64,000 bases of DNA from Piliocolobus tephrosceles (GCF_002776525.5 NC_045447.1:25146909-25210908); one strand, 5' to 3'; shown: positions 1 to 12,719, counted from the stretch's first letter. Notes: generated by a model from the letters alone, not told the origin. Numbers and translations are program-made.

Positions 1-275
1 TGAGCCACATATGCAATTTTAAATCTTCTAGTAGACACATTTAAAAAAGTAAAAAGAAACAGTGAAATTAATTTTAGTATGGTATTTTTTTAAACCAATG
101 TATCAAAATGTTATTTCAACCTATCAATACTGAAATAATTATTAGTGATGTTTTACACGCTTTCATACTAAGTCTTCGGAATGTGGTACGTATTTCACAC
201 TTATAGCACATCTCTATTTGGACTAGCCAGGTTTCAAGGGCTCAACAGCCCCATGTGGCTTGTGGCTACTGTATC
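1..275 (+). mobile_element. Non-autonomous hAT-type DNA transposon fossil (runs off the window start)
   Basis: The window opens in a copy of a ~310-bp element that occurs two more times here (43985-44293 plus, 49324-49649 minus). Shared landmarks are TGAGCCACAT, CTAGTAGACACATTTAAAA, ACTAAGTCTTCG and CCACATGTGGC. The 5' end lies outside the window. Family assignment (hAT-Charlie group) is from memory and from the 8-bp target duplication at the second copy. Confidence 0.7.
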
Positions 276-289
276 AGCCCAAATCTAAA

Positions 290-690
290 ACGTGAGCCTG
301 ATCTGGTCCTTCCCGCACCTAAACCTTCCCCTGACACTTCATCACTCCCAGGATGAAATTCCGACCAAGCCAGGCATGAAACCTGCCCATCTGGAGTCTC
401 AAGCCTCGTCTCTCAACACGCCCCTGATATCCAACACAACTTCAAATCTCCGTGCCCTCCACTCCCTGCCGTTGAGTCTGGGCACACGCTGTACCTTCTG
501 CCTCAAAGGCTCCTGTCCTATTCATCTGAAGACCTCCTACTCAATCTTCAGCACTCCTGCCCCACGCTCCTAAACTGCCATCTCCCCAACCCGAGTGTGC
601 TCCTGCAGGGCAGGGACCACCTCATGCCTCTGTGCTGAGTACACAGCAGGTGTTCCGTGATTATCACTGAATTAGTGACGGAAGGTGGCT
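290..690 (+). mobile_element. L2 LINE 3' fragment
   Basis: Pyrimidine-rich sequence with phrases typical of the L2 3' region: CACACGCTGTACCTTCTGCC, CTCCTACTCAATCTTCAGCAC, GCAGGGCAGGGACCA, then CAGCAGGTGTTCCGTGATTAT near the end. Highly diverged, as expected for an ancient mammalian LINE. The 93-residue ORF in it is chance. Confidence 0.6.
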
Positions 691-1224
691 CCTTGGCAAT
701 CAGGCCATCATTCACTCCTCACTTCTGCCCACTCCAGCTCTCAGCACCTCTCTGCCCTTACCACACCATCCAGAAAAACAGTGAATGGTGTATTTCTGTG
801 TCCAGTCTTCCCTGTTTCTTCTACATCTAACCATTCTCCCTGAATTCTATCCTAAAAAAGTAAAACTCCAAGTAAATTTCATTATTTCCCCCAGTATTCT
901 AATGGAGGGGGAATAATTATCACACAATTTAATGTAAAATTATTGCCAGGGGCTTATTGGCCTTTACTTCCTTTGCCTGCGCCCGAATAAGGCTAAAATC
1001 CAGAAAACAGAAATAATTTTATGTGAAAAACTGATCCTGTTGGATCATCACAGTCCTGAGCCCAGAAAAGCGACAGTTCAATACCAACACCAGAGGCACC
1101 AACAGCTACCACTGCTGCCCCCAGCAGCAATGGCATTGTTTCAAAAGAAAGATCATTGCTGAGTGAGGAAGGCAAGGGCAAGGAATCAGAGCCTCCTTCG
1201 CTTCTGGGCACCTTCTTGTCAAAC
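691..1224. other. Non-repeat intronic sequence
   Basis: No recognisable repeat, RNA gene or exon. It contains a short AT-rich section (about 840-950) and ordinary mixed sequence. Small ORFs on both strands show no coding character. Confidence 0.5.
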
Positions 1225-1330
1225 TTTAAAGGACACAAATGTGAGTACGTTACCACACTCAGTAACTCATTCAACAAACATTAATGAGCATCTCGTCTTC
1301 ACAGGGCACCAGGCCACATGCTGGGAAACA
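1225..1330 (+). mobile_element. L2 fragment
   Basis: Contains CATTCAACAAACATTAATGA followed by GCACCAGGCCACATGCTGGG, the common L2 segment (consensus-like attcaacaaatatttattgagc...tgccaggcactgtgctggg). Confidence 0.6.
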
Positions 1331-2140
1331 GCCTTAACAAATAGAAATTACACCTCTGAGTGTGTTTGCCTAAAACGGTAGTAATTTCTTATTCATTCAA
1401 GGACAAGCCTGCTTTTTTTGAACAAGTTTAAAAAAAAAATAGGAGCCCCCCGAACCTATGAAGTTGACCATCATGAAGCTCAATGCGTATCTACAACTAA
1501 ACATTTTTAAGAGAATTCAAGTAGTAGAACTGGACTATGATTTAAACTAACTAGTTTTAAAGGTATAAACCCAACATGAAAGTTTTATGAGCAAACAAAA
1601 CATGTGCAACACTTTTGCTAGCCCTAAATGACTTCAGTGACATCTTATCTAAGAAAATGAGCAAAAGGTAACCTTGATATATATTTCATTTTCCCCAAAA
1701 AACTTGGGGGAAATTCCAGAAGGAAGGCAATTTCCCCACGTTTTGGCTTCAGAACCCACAGACAATGTGTAACACTAGGTCTCCTTTGCAAACGAAGGAA
1801 TGAATGAGGGCCACTGGTTTATCACACCCTAGGACCACTGCACTCCTCCCAGAACACAAGAAAGTCCTATAGGCCAAGCCTATTATCAGAGTAAATGCTT
1901 TTAAAAACACACTTATCATGGGGGGAAAAGCCAAGATAAACAAGCTCTGAGTCACTAGTTATTCATACAATGTCATGTGATGACTGCTATTTCCACTCTT
2001 CTTATTAGAAAGCCATTTTATTATTTAAAGCAACAATAAAGACAAAGCTGGCATCGGGAAGTACTGCCAGGAAACACCAACTCATTAGAAAATCATTTCC
2101 TTATCTCTGGTAACGCATGAACTAAAGGTTATGTTATTGT
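1331..2140. other. Non-repeat intronic sequence
   Basis: No repeat family or gene recognised. One short hairpin is visible at about 1689-1715 (TTTCCCCAA ... TTGGGGGAAA). Otherwise plain intronic sequence. Confidence 0.45.
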
Positions 2141-2144
2141 CACT

Positions 2145-2275
2145 AAAGCACAGAGTACTGGAAGAGCTTTGGCCTCATCCCCAGTATAAAGCTGGGAAAA
2201 CTGAGGCCCAGAGAGCACATTTCAGACCTGAATTCAGGATTCTCAGCCCAGCTTGGTCCACCCAACATTTATCCT
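2145..2275 (-). mobile_element. MIR SINE fragment
   Basis: Reverse-complement MIR core: AAAACTGAGGCCCAGAGAG followed by CAGACCTGAATTCAGGATTC, matching the antisense MIR pattern (gaaactgaggcacagagag ... cccgggattc). Confidence 0.7.
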
Positions 2276-4940
2276 GACAAGAGGCAGGGATACTAACCAA
2301 ACCACAGACTGGTGATCTGTCTAGCCAGGCCAGGCAGGGCCAAGAGGGAAGGGGGAAGGCAGCAGGCATTATTACATACCCCAGCCCTTACTGTATCCCT
2401 GTCTTCCAGCTAATTTAAGGGTGCCACGTACTCCAGCACAGTTCTGAAATAGAAGAACATCAAAACCTACCAGGTGAGGACTTTCAATTTCAGCCCTGAT
2501 ATGTACAGAGCTTGGAAGTCATCACTCCCATCCTTACAACAACAAAAAAGCTGCAAAAACTGAAAATTAACAAGTTTTCTTAGATATATCAGAGGACTGA
2601 GGCCACAGAGCAAACCACTCTGAAATCTGGAGAGACAGGCAACTGTGATGAAACACAGCTTACCAGGAGCTGCAGCGGCTGGGGCTGGTAACTGGTAGGA
2701 ACATTTAAAGGGTAACCTGACTTAGCTGCTAGAAGCTGAGTATGCACTAGCTTGAGAGTTAAAATCTCCTGGGGTCCAGTCTTAGGGGAGTCATCACACT
2801 TTCATAGATTTTAACTCCAGGAGCTTCAACAGGTTTTCATGGTAGAGATTAAAGAATAATCCCATGGTCCTTCAGTGAGGTGAATGTGGAGTTGCGGGTG
2901 GAAAATAACACATTTAAAATACACCAAGGGAAAAGTAATCATTCTGAAATAGCATAGAGTGTGCTGTTTTCCAGAGCAAAGGCCTGCCCTTGAGAGAAAC
3001 TACATTACCACAGACTTATCTGACCTAAGGAAAGGACAACTGGACAACTCCAGCCTGTCGAGCCTTCCTGTCTCACATAAAGGGAGAAGAAAAGGCTAAG
3101 AAATGTTTCTGAAGATCACAGCCCAGGGATGCAGGCCCACTTTAAAGAAAAAGACAAAATAATTGAGATTGAATCATGAGAGTATAGACTACTTCCTCTC
3201 CCTAATACTTAACCACATCAAAAGACTCCAATATAGTAAGAGTGGAATACAAATGAGATGGCTGCAAGACACAGATTCTATTTAAGAAGGAGTTTCTAGG
3301 GAAATCCAAAGACAACAGGAAAAGGGAGAGAAAACAAAAAACAAACAAGAAAAGAGGAAATTGAAGCTTCTGGCATCTCCAGCTACAGCAAACATTAAAC
3401 ACAGAACAATTCCTAGCCATATAAATATAACACTTCACACTAATATCCTCACGACCTCAGTTTCTATTAATAGATACATCAGGTCTGACTTTCAACAAAA
3501 AAATTACATGGTATTCTAAAAGGCAAGGAAAGAAACACAACCTGAAGAGAGACCGCAGACATCAGAACTGGCTTAGATATGACACAGACTTTGGAACTGT
3601 CAGGTAAGTAATTGTAAATAACTACAATTAATATGTTTAGGGTTCTAATGGAAAAATTAGACAACATCCAAAAACAGATGGTTAACATAAGCAAGGAGAT
3701 GGAAACTATAGGAAAGAATGAAATCAGATACACAGCAACAGAAATGGAGAATGCCTTTAATAAGCTCATCAGTAGCTGGATACAGCTGATAAAAAGAAGA
3801 AGAAAAAAAAGTCACTGCATTGGAAGAGTTCAATAGGAACTATCCAAACTGAAGTACAAAGAGATTTTCAAAAAGAGATGATGCAAACTTCTGGTTTCCA
3901 TTCCAACATGTAAAGAGCTTGGAGGCTGTCACTCCATGCCTCGTAACAAGAATAAAACCTTAAACTGAAACTAAACAACTTTTTAGATCCATCAGAGAAC
4001 TGAGATCACAGAGAAAACCACTGCCCCTAAAAGTGGAGAGACAGCAAATAAAGAGAATTGCAACTTACCAGAAGCTGATGGACTAGCTTGAAAGACAAAA
4101 ACTTTCATGAGCTTCACCAGCTTCTGAGTTAAGATGGAAGAAAAATCTCCTCACGTTGGGGTAGGGACAAAGTAACATTTTGAAATACCTGTAGAACATA
4201 CTGTTCTATTCAACAAAAGCCTGCCCTCAAGGGAAACTATTTACTAGGGTCTAACCAAAGTGGGTTTTACCAGGGTCTGACTGATATGGGGGAAGGGAAA
4301 TGTCCTTATCCAGCCCCCTCTAGTTTTCAACACAAGGGAAAGGAAAATATCCAACTCCAGACTCCTCTAGCCTTCCTGTCTCACCTAAGGAGTTAAAGAA
4401 AAATTTCAGAAGCACATGTAAAGGTCACAACACAGGGGCACAGGCCCACTAAAAGACTGAGAACCAATGAGAGGATTCTAGAACACTACCCCTCGCCCAG
4501 TCCTTAGCACCACATCAACAGGACTCCTGTATAACAGGATCACAGCTGAAAGAACTACAAGGATTGGTCACTATTTAAGGAATCTTTAAAGAAACCCAAA
4601 GACAACAGGTGAGACAAAAACAAGGACCACAGAGGAAATTTTAGCCTCTAACACCTACAGCTACAATAAATTGTAAGCACAGCCTAATTCCTAGCCTGGT
4701 AAACATAAAATCTCACACTAAAGGTCTATTTACCTCAGTTCCTTTTACCTAATACATCATGCAAGGCTTTAAACCTCACACTGAAATGCTGAGTACCTCT
4801 GTACCTGATACTAGATACAACATGTCCAGCTTTCAACAAAAAATGATAAAGCATGTTAAAAGGCAAAAAACTGTCTGAACAGCTACAACAGGCACCAGAA
4901 CCAGAGTCAGATATGACATACATTTGGGAATGTATTTACT

Positions 4941-5236
4941 TTTTATTTATTTATTTTTGAGACAGGGTCTCATTCTGTTGCCCAGGCTGGAGTGCGGTGG
5001 GGCGATCTCAGCTCATTGTAACATCTGCCTCCCAGGCTCAAGTGATCCTCCCACCTCAGCCTCCTGAGTAGCTGGGACTATAGGCACATGCCACCATACT
5101 CAGCTAATTTTTGTATTTTTTGTAAAGACAGGGTTTCACCATGTTGCACAGGCTGGTCTTGAACTCTTGAGCTCAAGTGATCCACCCATCTCGGCCTTCC
5201 AAAGTGCTGGGATTACAGGCATGAGCTACAGTGCAG
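4941..5236 (-). mobile_element. Alu (AluJ/Sz-like), inserted in the L1M
   Basis: Full-length dimeric Alu in antisense orientation, from the T-rich tail through GAGACAGGGTCTC to GCTGGGATTACAGGCATGAG. A perfect 10-bp target-site duplication, ATTTGGGAAT, flanks it (4922-4931 and 5237-5246). Confidence 0.97.
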
Positions 5237-5612
5237 ATTTGGGAATTTAAAATAACTGTAAAAAATGCACAAAGTGCTCTCATGGAAAAGGTGGACAACA
5301 TGCAAGAACTGCTCATAATATAAGCAGAGAGATGGAAACTAAGCGAGAATCAAAAGAAATTGCTAAAAACAGAAATTTCATAAATAGAAAAAACAGAGAA
5401 AAAGGAGTATAAAAAATAGAGCCAAATATCCAAAAACTGTGGGATAACTACAAAAGGTATAGCATAAATGTAATGGTAATACCAGAAAGAAAAGAAAGAA
5501 GAAACAGAAGAAATATTTGAAGTAGCCATGGCTGAGAATTTTCCAAAATTAATGACAAACACAAAATCACAGATCCAGGAAGCTCAGAGAGCACCAGGCA
5601 GAACAAACCCCG

Positions 5613-5636
5613 CCCCCCCCCCCCCCAAAAAAAAAA
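5613..5636 (+). repeat. C14-A10 homopolymer junction
   Basis: Fourteen C followed by ten A, inside the L1M ORF1-like region. Probably slippage-prone; the exact lengths in a draft are unreliable. Confidence 0.95.
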
Positions 5637-7983
5637 CAAAAAACTGTAACTCAGCATATCATACTCAAATTGCAGAAAATAGAAGACAAAAAGAAAATAT
5701 TGAAATATTTTTGCAAAAGGGGTGCAAAAAACCTTACTTATAAGAAGAACAAGGATAAGAATTACACATTGGATTTCTCTCCAGAAACCATGCAAGCAAG
5801 AAGACAGTCAAGTGAAATACTGAAAGTCCTAAAAGAAAAAAAAGACACCAACCTAGAAATCTGAACCAGTGAAATTATCCTACCAACATGAAGGAGAAAT
5901 AACAAAAAACAAAATTTGAGGGAATTTGTTGCCAGAAGATCTGCCTTGCAGGAAATATTTTAAGAAGTTCTTCAGAGAGAAGGTAAGTACTTTGAGTCAG
6001 AAACTCAAACATACAGAAAGAGAAGGACAGTGTTAAAGAAGGAATAAATAAGAGTAAAATAAAATCTTTTACTTTTCTTATTCTTACCTAACAGGTAACA
6101 GTTTGTTCAAAATAGTAACACCAACAGGATACTGGATATTATACCATGTGGATAAAGGAAATGATGAAATGAATGACAGCAATGTTATAAGGGAAGGGAG
6201 GGAAGAATTGAGACTACTCTGTTATAAGATACCTGGCACTAACCATGAAGTGTCAAAGTGTTACTTGAAAGTGGACTCAGATTAACTGTACATGTATACT
6301 GCACACTCTCAGAAAAATCACAATTTTTAGTAAATAATTGATATGTTGAAAGGGAAGAAAATAGAATCATATAAAATGCTCCAGAGGAAGGAGAAAAAGA
6401 ATGGAAGACAAAAGAAGAAACAAAGAACAAGGGCAACAAATAGAAAACAATTATAAATGTGGTAATATTAATATACTATCTCAATAATCACTTTAAATGT
6501 GAATGGTCTAAACACCAATAAAAAGACAGAGATTATCAGAAAGGATTTAAAAAAAAAAAAAAAAAGACCCAACTAACTATATGCCATCTATAAGAAACTC
6601 ACTTTAAATATAAAAATGCAGATATATTTAGATTAAAAGTCAAGGTTTGGAGAAAGATATACCATACCAAGACTAATTAAAATAAATCTAGAGTAGCTAT
6701 ATTAATTTAAGACAAAGCAGAAGTCAGAGCAAGGAAAATTACCAGGGATAAAGAGGGGCATTATGTAATGATAAAGGGGTCAATTCTCCAAGAAGACATA
6801 ACAGTCTTTAATGTGTATGTACCTAACACGGAAACAAAATACATGAAGCAAAAACTGACAGAACTGCAAGGAGAAATAGACAAATCCACCATCAATATCC
6901 TCTATCAACAACTGAGAGATCCAGCAAGCAGAAAATCAGTATCTAATTAAATTAAACAACATCATCAATCAACTGGATCTAATTGACATTATTATAGGGT
7001 ATTGCATCCAACCACACCACAATACACACTCTTCTCAAGGACACATAGAACATTCACCAAGATAGGTCACATTTTAGGCCCAAAGTTCACCCTAACAAGA
7101 TTAAAAGAATAGAAACCATACAAAATCTGCTCTAAGACCACAATGGAACTAAACCAGAAATCAATAAGAGAAAGACTGCTGGAAAATTCCAAAATATTTG
7201 GAGACTAAAGAACACACTTCTAAATAACACACAGGTCAATGCAGAAATCTCAAGAGAAATTAAAAACTATTATGAACTAAGCGAAAATGAAAATACAATT
7301 ATCAAAATTTATGGGAAGCAGCAAGTGCAGTGATTAAAGGAAATTTTATAGCACTGAATGCATGTATTAGTAAAAAGAAATATATAAAATCAATAATCTG
7401 AGCATCTACCTTAGAAAACTAGAGAAAGAACAATATAAACCCAATGCAAGTGAAAGAAATCATAAGTTAGAGCATAAATCAGTGAAATTTAAAACAGGAA
7501 ATGAATAGAGAAAATTAATGAAACTAATGGCTCATTATTTGAAAAGATCAATTCAATTGATAAGCCTCTAGCCAAGCTAACCAAGACAAAAAAAAAGAAG
7601 ACACAAATTACTAACATCAGAAATCGAAGAGGAGTCATCACTACTGATCTCATGGACATTAAAAGGAGGATCAAAGGAATGTTATATACAACTTTTTGCC
7701 CACAAATTTGGTAACTTAGATAACATGGACCAATTCCTTGAAAGACATAGGCTACCAAAACTCACACGAGGAGAAACGTATCATCTAAAAATGCCTGTAT
7801 CTATTAACATAAAGGAAACTGAATCCATAATTTCTTTCAAAAAAGAAAGCCTTAAGTCCAAGTGGTGAATTGTACCAAATACTTAAGGACAAAATGATAC
7901 TAATTCTCTACATCTATTCCATGAAGTAGAAGCAGAGGGAACAATTCCTAACTCATTCTATGACACTAACATTACTCTAATGC

Positions 7984-8225
7984 AAGTTTAGCATCCCTCA
8001 TCCAAACATCTGAAATCCAAAGTGCTCCAAAATCTGAAACTTGTTGACCACCAAGATGATACTAAAAGGAAAAGTTCATTGAAGCATTTCAAATTTTGGA
8101 TTTTTGGATTAAGGGTGCCCAATCAGTAAACATAATGCAAATACTCCAAAATCTGAAAAGAAGTCTGAAATCTAAAATACTTCTGGTCCCAAGCATTTCA
8201 TGTAATGGGTACTCAATCTGCAACA
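7984..8225 (+). mobile_element. DNA transposon fossil (Tigger-like), inserted in the L1M
   Basis: The sequence breaks L1 ORF2. Its ends are inverted repeats: TTTAGCATCCCTCATCCAAA on the left, and CATTTCATGTAATGGGTACT reading toward TCAATCTGCA on the right. The internal phrases CCAAAATCTGAAA and CTTCTGGTCCCAAGCATTTC match a known human DNA-transposon family (Tigger group, from memory). A deletion has removed the middle. Confidence 0.65.
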
Positions 8226-9619
8226 AAATCACATAAAGACATTACAAAAAAAGGAAAACTAAGACCAATGTCTCTTCTGAACAAAGGCTGATAAATGATC
8301 AACAAAATAGTACAAAATTGGACGCAAAAGTGTTTAAAAAGTGTATGCCCCGACCAAATGGGATTTATTCTTAGAGTTCAAGACTGGTTTACCACTTGAA
8401 AAACGATAGTCTAACCCATCACATCAACAGGCTAAAAAAGAAAAATCACAGGATCATATCAATAGATGTGCATTTCACAAGATTTAACACTCGTTCATAA
8501 TAAAAACTCTTGGCAAGCTAGGAAAAGAGGGTAACTTCCTCAACTTGATCAAGAACATCTACAAAAAACCTACAGCTAACATCATACTTAATGGTGAGAA
8601 ACTGAATGTCTTCCCCCTAAGATCAGGAACAAGGCAAAGATGTCCTCTCTCATCATTCCTATTCAGTGTCATACTGGAAGTCCTAGCTAATGCAGTAAGA
8701 CAAGCAAAGGAAATAAAAGGCACACAGATTGTAAAAACAAAACAAAAAAACCCAACTATCTTTATTTACAGACAATGATTGTCCATATAGAAAATCCCAA
8801 ATAATCTATTTCAAAAACTGGAACTAATAAGTGATTATAGAAAGGTTGCAGGATACAAGAGTCAATTGCTTTCACATATCCCAGCAACGAAGAACTGGGA
8901 TCTGAAATTAAAAACACAATGCCATTTTTATTAGTGCCAAAAAAATTAAAACATGTAGGTATAAATATTTAACAAAACATGTACAGGATATCCAAGGAAA
9001 ACTACAAAACTCTGATGAAAACAAATCAAAGAAGATCTAAATAAATAAAGAGATATTCCATGTTCATGGAGGAAGACTCAGTATTGTTAAGATTTCAATT
9101 CTTTCCAACTTTATCTACAGATTCAATACAATCCCAATCAAAAGTCCAGAAGTTGTTTTGTGCATATCAACAAACTGATTCTAAAGTGTATATACTGAAA
9201 GGCAAAAGACCCAGAATAGCCAATACAATTCCAAAGAACAACAATAAAGTTGGAGGACTGACACTACCCAACTTCAAGACTTACTACAAAGCTACAGTAA
9301 ACAAGACAGTGTAGTGTTGGTGAAAGAATAAACAAGTAGATCAGAATAAACAGAACAAACAGAATAAACAGAAGAGAAAATAAGCAGAATAGAATGCCCA
9401 AAAAATACCCACACAAATATAATCAACTGATATTTGATAAAGGCACAAAGGCAATTCAAAGGAGTAAGGATAGTCTTTTCAACAAATGTTCCTAGAACAT
9501 CCGCATGCAAAACACAAACCAAAACAAAACCCTCTCCGGCCTGCCCTCGTCTGCCACTGTACATAACTTACGACACCAACCACAACCACTTTCTTTGGAT
9601 AGAAGGTATTGGTCCCCTG

Positions 9620-9890
9620 GGCAGCTGCTAACTTACCTTCCCTCTGCCCCATCCAGCCCTCCATTTCATACCTAACCACTCCAGAGTGAGATCAAAACTC
9701 TCAGAGCCCATGACGACTTTCACTACCAGTCTCAGGCCTTTCCTCAGTCCCATTTCTGTTCCAGTTTCTTCTTTTCCTTTTATCTGCATAAATTGTCCCC
9801 TGGAGAAACTATGTCTATTTTTTGATCCCTGGTTTATCCCTAGCATCAAGAGTAGGATTTCAATAAACACTTCTTGAATGAACAAACTTT
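9620..9890 (+). mobile_element. L2 LINE 3' end
   Basis: Pyrimidine-rich L2 3' sequence ending with CCTAGCATCAAGAGTAGGA and CAATAAACACTTCTTGAATGA, the characteristic L2 terminal phrase (agtaggcgctcaataaatatttgttgaatga). Confidence 0.7.
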
Positions 9891-9949
9891 TAAGTTATGT
9901 ACATGTCATATGTGTTTTGAGTACATACATCAAAGTATCAATACACCAA

Positions 9950-10092
9950 AAATCAACACCCGAAGTGATTATCTCTGCATGGGAAAGTTATGGGTGATTT
10001 TGATTTTTTATTCCTTTTTGCTCATCGGAACTTTCTAACTGTTCAACAGTGAATGTGTATTGCTCTGGATAATAAAAATAATAGGAAAAAAA
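9950..10092 (+). mobile_element. L1M 3'-end fragment
   Basis: GTGATTATCTCTGCATGGGA ... GGGTGATTTTGATTTTTTA ... GAATGTGTATTGCTCTGGAT, then an A-rich tail. This is the standard 3' UTR end of old L1s. It may be the 3' end of the preceding L1M after deletion or a separate insertion. Confidence 0.7.
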
Positions 10093-10689
10093 AACCTCCC
10101 TACAACATAAGAGAGGTCAGATTTATACAAAGGAAGCATCCGAAGTGATGATTCACTTTATAGAAGGCATCTTTTGCTTTGTAGAAAGCTTTGACGTAAA
10201 AATATTTTATGTAAGGAGTAGTAAAAAAAAAAAGGATTTGATTTGTGGGACACTTCAGAATGATGAAGTTCAGAAAGTCTCATTTCCCCTGAGGAGAAGA
10301 GAAGCTGTTCCTTCTTCCTTCTTTCCAGATCATGTTCTGTTTCCCCCTCTTCTCAAGGTAGACCACAGCACATTCCCAGCTGGTCAGTTCCAAGCTCAGT
10401 GACTCCTAACTCTGTCTGCCTCTGGGGTTTCTCCTTCAGATGTGGGTGTTTTGAGACTCTGGAAAACCAGACTGGATTCTCTGCTGGGCCATAACCAGGA
10501 AGAAGCCTTTCAACGGACTGGCTAAAGAGAGAACACCCTCAGCCTAACATGTGGATGGCTAAATCAACTCTGAATCTCTGACCTCATGAAAACCTTTTCA
10601 CTCAATGAAACCAGACATCATAAAGGCAGTCCCCAACAAATGCTACCCCGGGACAGGCTTGCCTGTGTGCTTTGCACTCCTTCTCTCTG
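10093..10689. other. Non-repeat intronic sequence
   Basis: No repeat or gene recognised. The short plus-strand ORF at 10145-10402 has no recognisable domain and starts in the A-rich L1 tail region; treated as chance. Confidence 0.45.
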
Positions 10690-10855
10690 AAGTCCAGAGC
10701 AGAATCTAGGTGCATAACACTGGCCTGATTTTACAGATGGGGAAACAGACCAGAAAGGCGAGATAATTTGCCTATGGACACCCACTTATTAGTTGGGAGA
10801 TACAGGACCCAGGATTCCAGCCTTGGTCTAATGGACACCAAAGCTGCATGATAAA
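10690..10855 (-). mobile_element. MIR SINE
   Basis: GATTTTACAGATGGGGAAAC, then GATAATTTGCCTATGGACAC and ACAGGACCCAGGATTCCAGC: the antisense MIR core in the correct order. Confidence 0.8.
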
Positions 10856-10889
10856 TGAATACATATGCTCAAGTAACTTTTTAAAATAG

Positions 10890-11010
10890 CAAAGGTACTG
10901 AACATCTGATCTGTGCCAGGTTCTAAGAGACAGATGCTGAGCCGGAGCCACCAACCGGACAGCCATTGTCCCTAACCTGATGGAGTGTGCATGCTAGCAA
11001 GGGAAACACA
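10890..11010 (+). mobile_element. L2 fragment
   Basis: GAACATCTGATCTGTGCCAG through CATTGTCCCTAACCTGATGG resembles the L2 segment after the 'gtgccaggcactgt' box. Diverged. Confidence 0.5.
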
Positions 11011-11179
11011 CCACACAACTGACTTCCACTTGTGAAATGGGCTACCCAGGTAGCACTGTCACCCTCAGCTAGGTGGGACACAAATGTATGGCTTAGCAAA
11101 ACTACAACTAGCCACACGGCAAACTGCAGAAATCGCCAATGCTAAATCCTATTGATACTATCACAAACTGTCATTGATG

Positions 11180-11580
11180 TGACTCCTCCCATGTGCTAGG
11201 TACTGTGCTTGCCAATTCATATCCATTCTTTCTTTTTGAGACGGAGTCTCGCTCTGTCACCCAGGTTGGAGTGCAGTGGCGCAATCTCAGCTCGCTGCAA
11301 GCTCCGCCTCCCAGGTTCACACCATTCTCCTGCCTCAGCCTCCTGAGTAGCTGGGACTACAGGCACCTGTGACAACGCCCAGCTAATTTTTTGTATTTTT
11401 AGTAGAGATGGGGTTTCACCATGTTAGCCAGGATGGTCTCGATCTCCTGACCTGGTGATCTGCCCACCTTGGCCTCCCAAAGTGCTGGGATTACAGGCAT
11501 GAGCCATCATGCCCAGCCCATATCCATTCTTTCATTTAATCCTCACCATCACTTTATGATGTAAGTTCATTAAAATTGTG
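11180..11580 (-). mobile_element. MIR/L2-type old repeat split by an Alu
   Basis: CATGTGCTAGGTACTGTGCT to the left and TTCATTTAATCCTCACCATC to the right of the Alu are adjacent segments of one old repeat. Their junction is reconstructed by the 15-bp target duplication. The repeat therefore predates the Alu. Confidence 0.6.
11233..11518 (-). mobile_element. AluY-like element
   Basis: Full-length Alu in antisense orientation with AluY-type diagnostic phrases (CAAGCTCCGCCTCCCAGGTT, TTAGCCAGGATGGTCTCGAT). A perfect 15-bp duplication, CATATCCATTCTTTC, lies at 11218-11232 and 11519-11533. One of the youngest insertions in the window. Confidence 0.97.
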
Positions 11581-12719
11581 ACTGTCGGCCTCGCACAGAG
11601 GCTCACACCTCTGAGTCCCAACCAGGCGTCAGGACCCTGTGTAGCCCAGGCTGGACCAGACCCTGGCTGCAGCCTTCAGCATCCCCACCCATGAGGATGG
11701 CATAAGAAGGGGGAGCCTGGGGTGATGTGAAGGCTGTGCATCAGCTCTGCAGTCGACTGTGATACTGTGATACTTTTACAATGTTCATGACTTCCAGACT
11801 CCTTAGACTATGAAGTGCCAGTCACTTCCCTTTTTTGGACCTCAGGTTTTCCATTTGCAAACTAGGGGCAACCTTCCTTGTCTGGCCCACTTCCCAGGAC
11901 CACTGTGCAGAATCAGCAAGAACACAGGAGTCTGCTCTGCAAATCCGAACCACCACAGAATCAAGGCAGCATGGGGACAGTTCCACCTCCTCACGGAAAG
12001 GGCTGGCCCTGCCATAGGAGGACACAAGCAGCAGCTGGCCCAGGAGCCTGCCAGGCCCCTCCTGACTACGAAAAGGCTACCACTCGCCAAGTTCACTCCT
12101 GGCATAACAGCCTGCCAGCACGGATGGCAAGCCCGCCAGCCAGTTTTCCTCCTCAGGGATACACACACACACACAATTCAACTCATAAATAAAAATCTGA
12201 TTATCACAGGCTTTCTCAAAGCCAATGTGGCTGAGTTTTAATCTTTTATAAAGAAAAACTCATTAAATATTCAAGCGAGGCCTGCGCATCTCGGGAGACT
12301 GAAAGAGGCTCTCAGCAGCCCCCAGCTACAGACACACCAGTGGGGGTCCCAGGACCTCTGCCATCAGCCACCAGAGCATCTCTCTCTGCCGCGGCTGCTG
12401 TTCAACCAAGTCATTAGCCACAAGCAGGTCCAGGCTCTGCCAGCCCTGTCTCACTCCTGCCAGCCTGCTCCCTTGGCTGCTCACACTCTTGGCTCTTCCT
12501 GCTCTACGAGATCGGGGATGCCCTGGGATCCTTTTCAGACTGGATAAAACTGAAAATAAGCTGAAAGGGACAAAACGTGAGGACATGAGGGAAAGCCCCT
12601 CTCCTCCTAAACTGCTAATTCAGACAAGCAGGGGAGGTTAGTGAGGATATGAATTACGGCCTCTGGAAGGTGGCCGCTGAATCTTCCTTTCCAGTTTTCA
12701 CTCGTTCGTTCACACCAAA
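11581..12719. other. Mostly non-repeat intronic sequence with short (AC)n
   Basis: No repeat family or exon recognised. Contains (AC)8 at 12160-12175 and a GC-moderate section (11840-12150) where ORFs of 104-143 codons overlap in all frames. Overlapping ORFs in several frames argue for base-composition chance rather than coding. Confidence 0.45.

Larger units (their letters stand above)
2476..9535 (+). mobile_element. Long decayed L1M LINE with duplicated 5' region
   Basis: A mammalian-wide L1 of the L1M type, antisense to ZNF618. The 5' region is present twice (about 2484-3870 and 3888-5330), followed by ORF1-like/intergenic sequence (5520-6060). ORF2 begins with the endonuclease start around 6490 (TLNVNGLN-like) and continues through the 6768-6950 frame. 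The reverse-transcriptase segment at 8545-8778 includes an RSGTRQRCPLS-type motif. The catalytic FADD box has decayed to FTDN near 8760 and is out of frame with the preceding segment. ORF2 stops short near 9535, without its C-terminus or 3' UTR. Many stops and frameshifts make it inactive. It is interrupted by an Alu (4941-5235) and a DNA transposon (7984-8225). Confidence 0.85.

Noticed and set aside
6768..6950. Endonuclease-like ORF
   Set aside because: Part of the same dead L1M ORF2.
8545..8778. Reverse-transcriptase-like ORF
   Set aside because: It is the decayed L1M ORF2, with a lost catalytic box and stops, not a host gene or active element.
11810..12241. Overlapping ORFs of 104-143 codons
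   Set aside because: ORFs are open in several frames and both strands because stop codons are scarce at this base composition. No homology.
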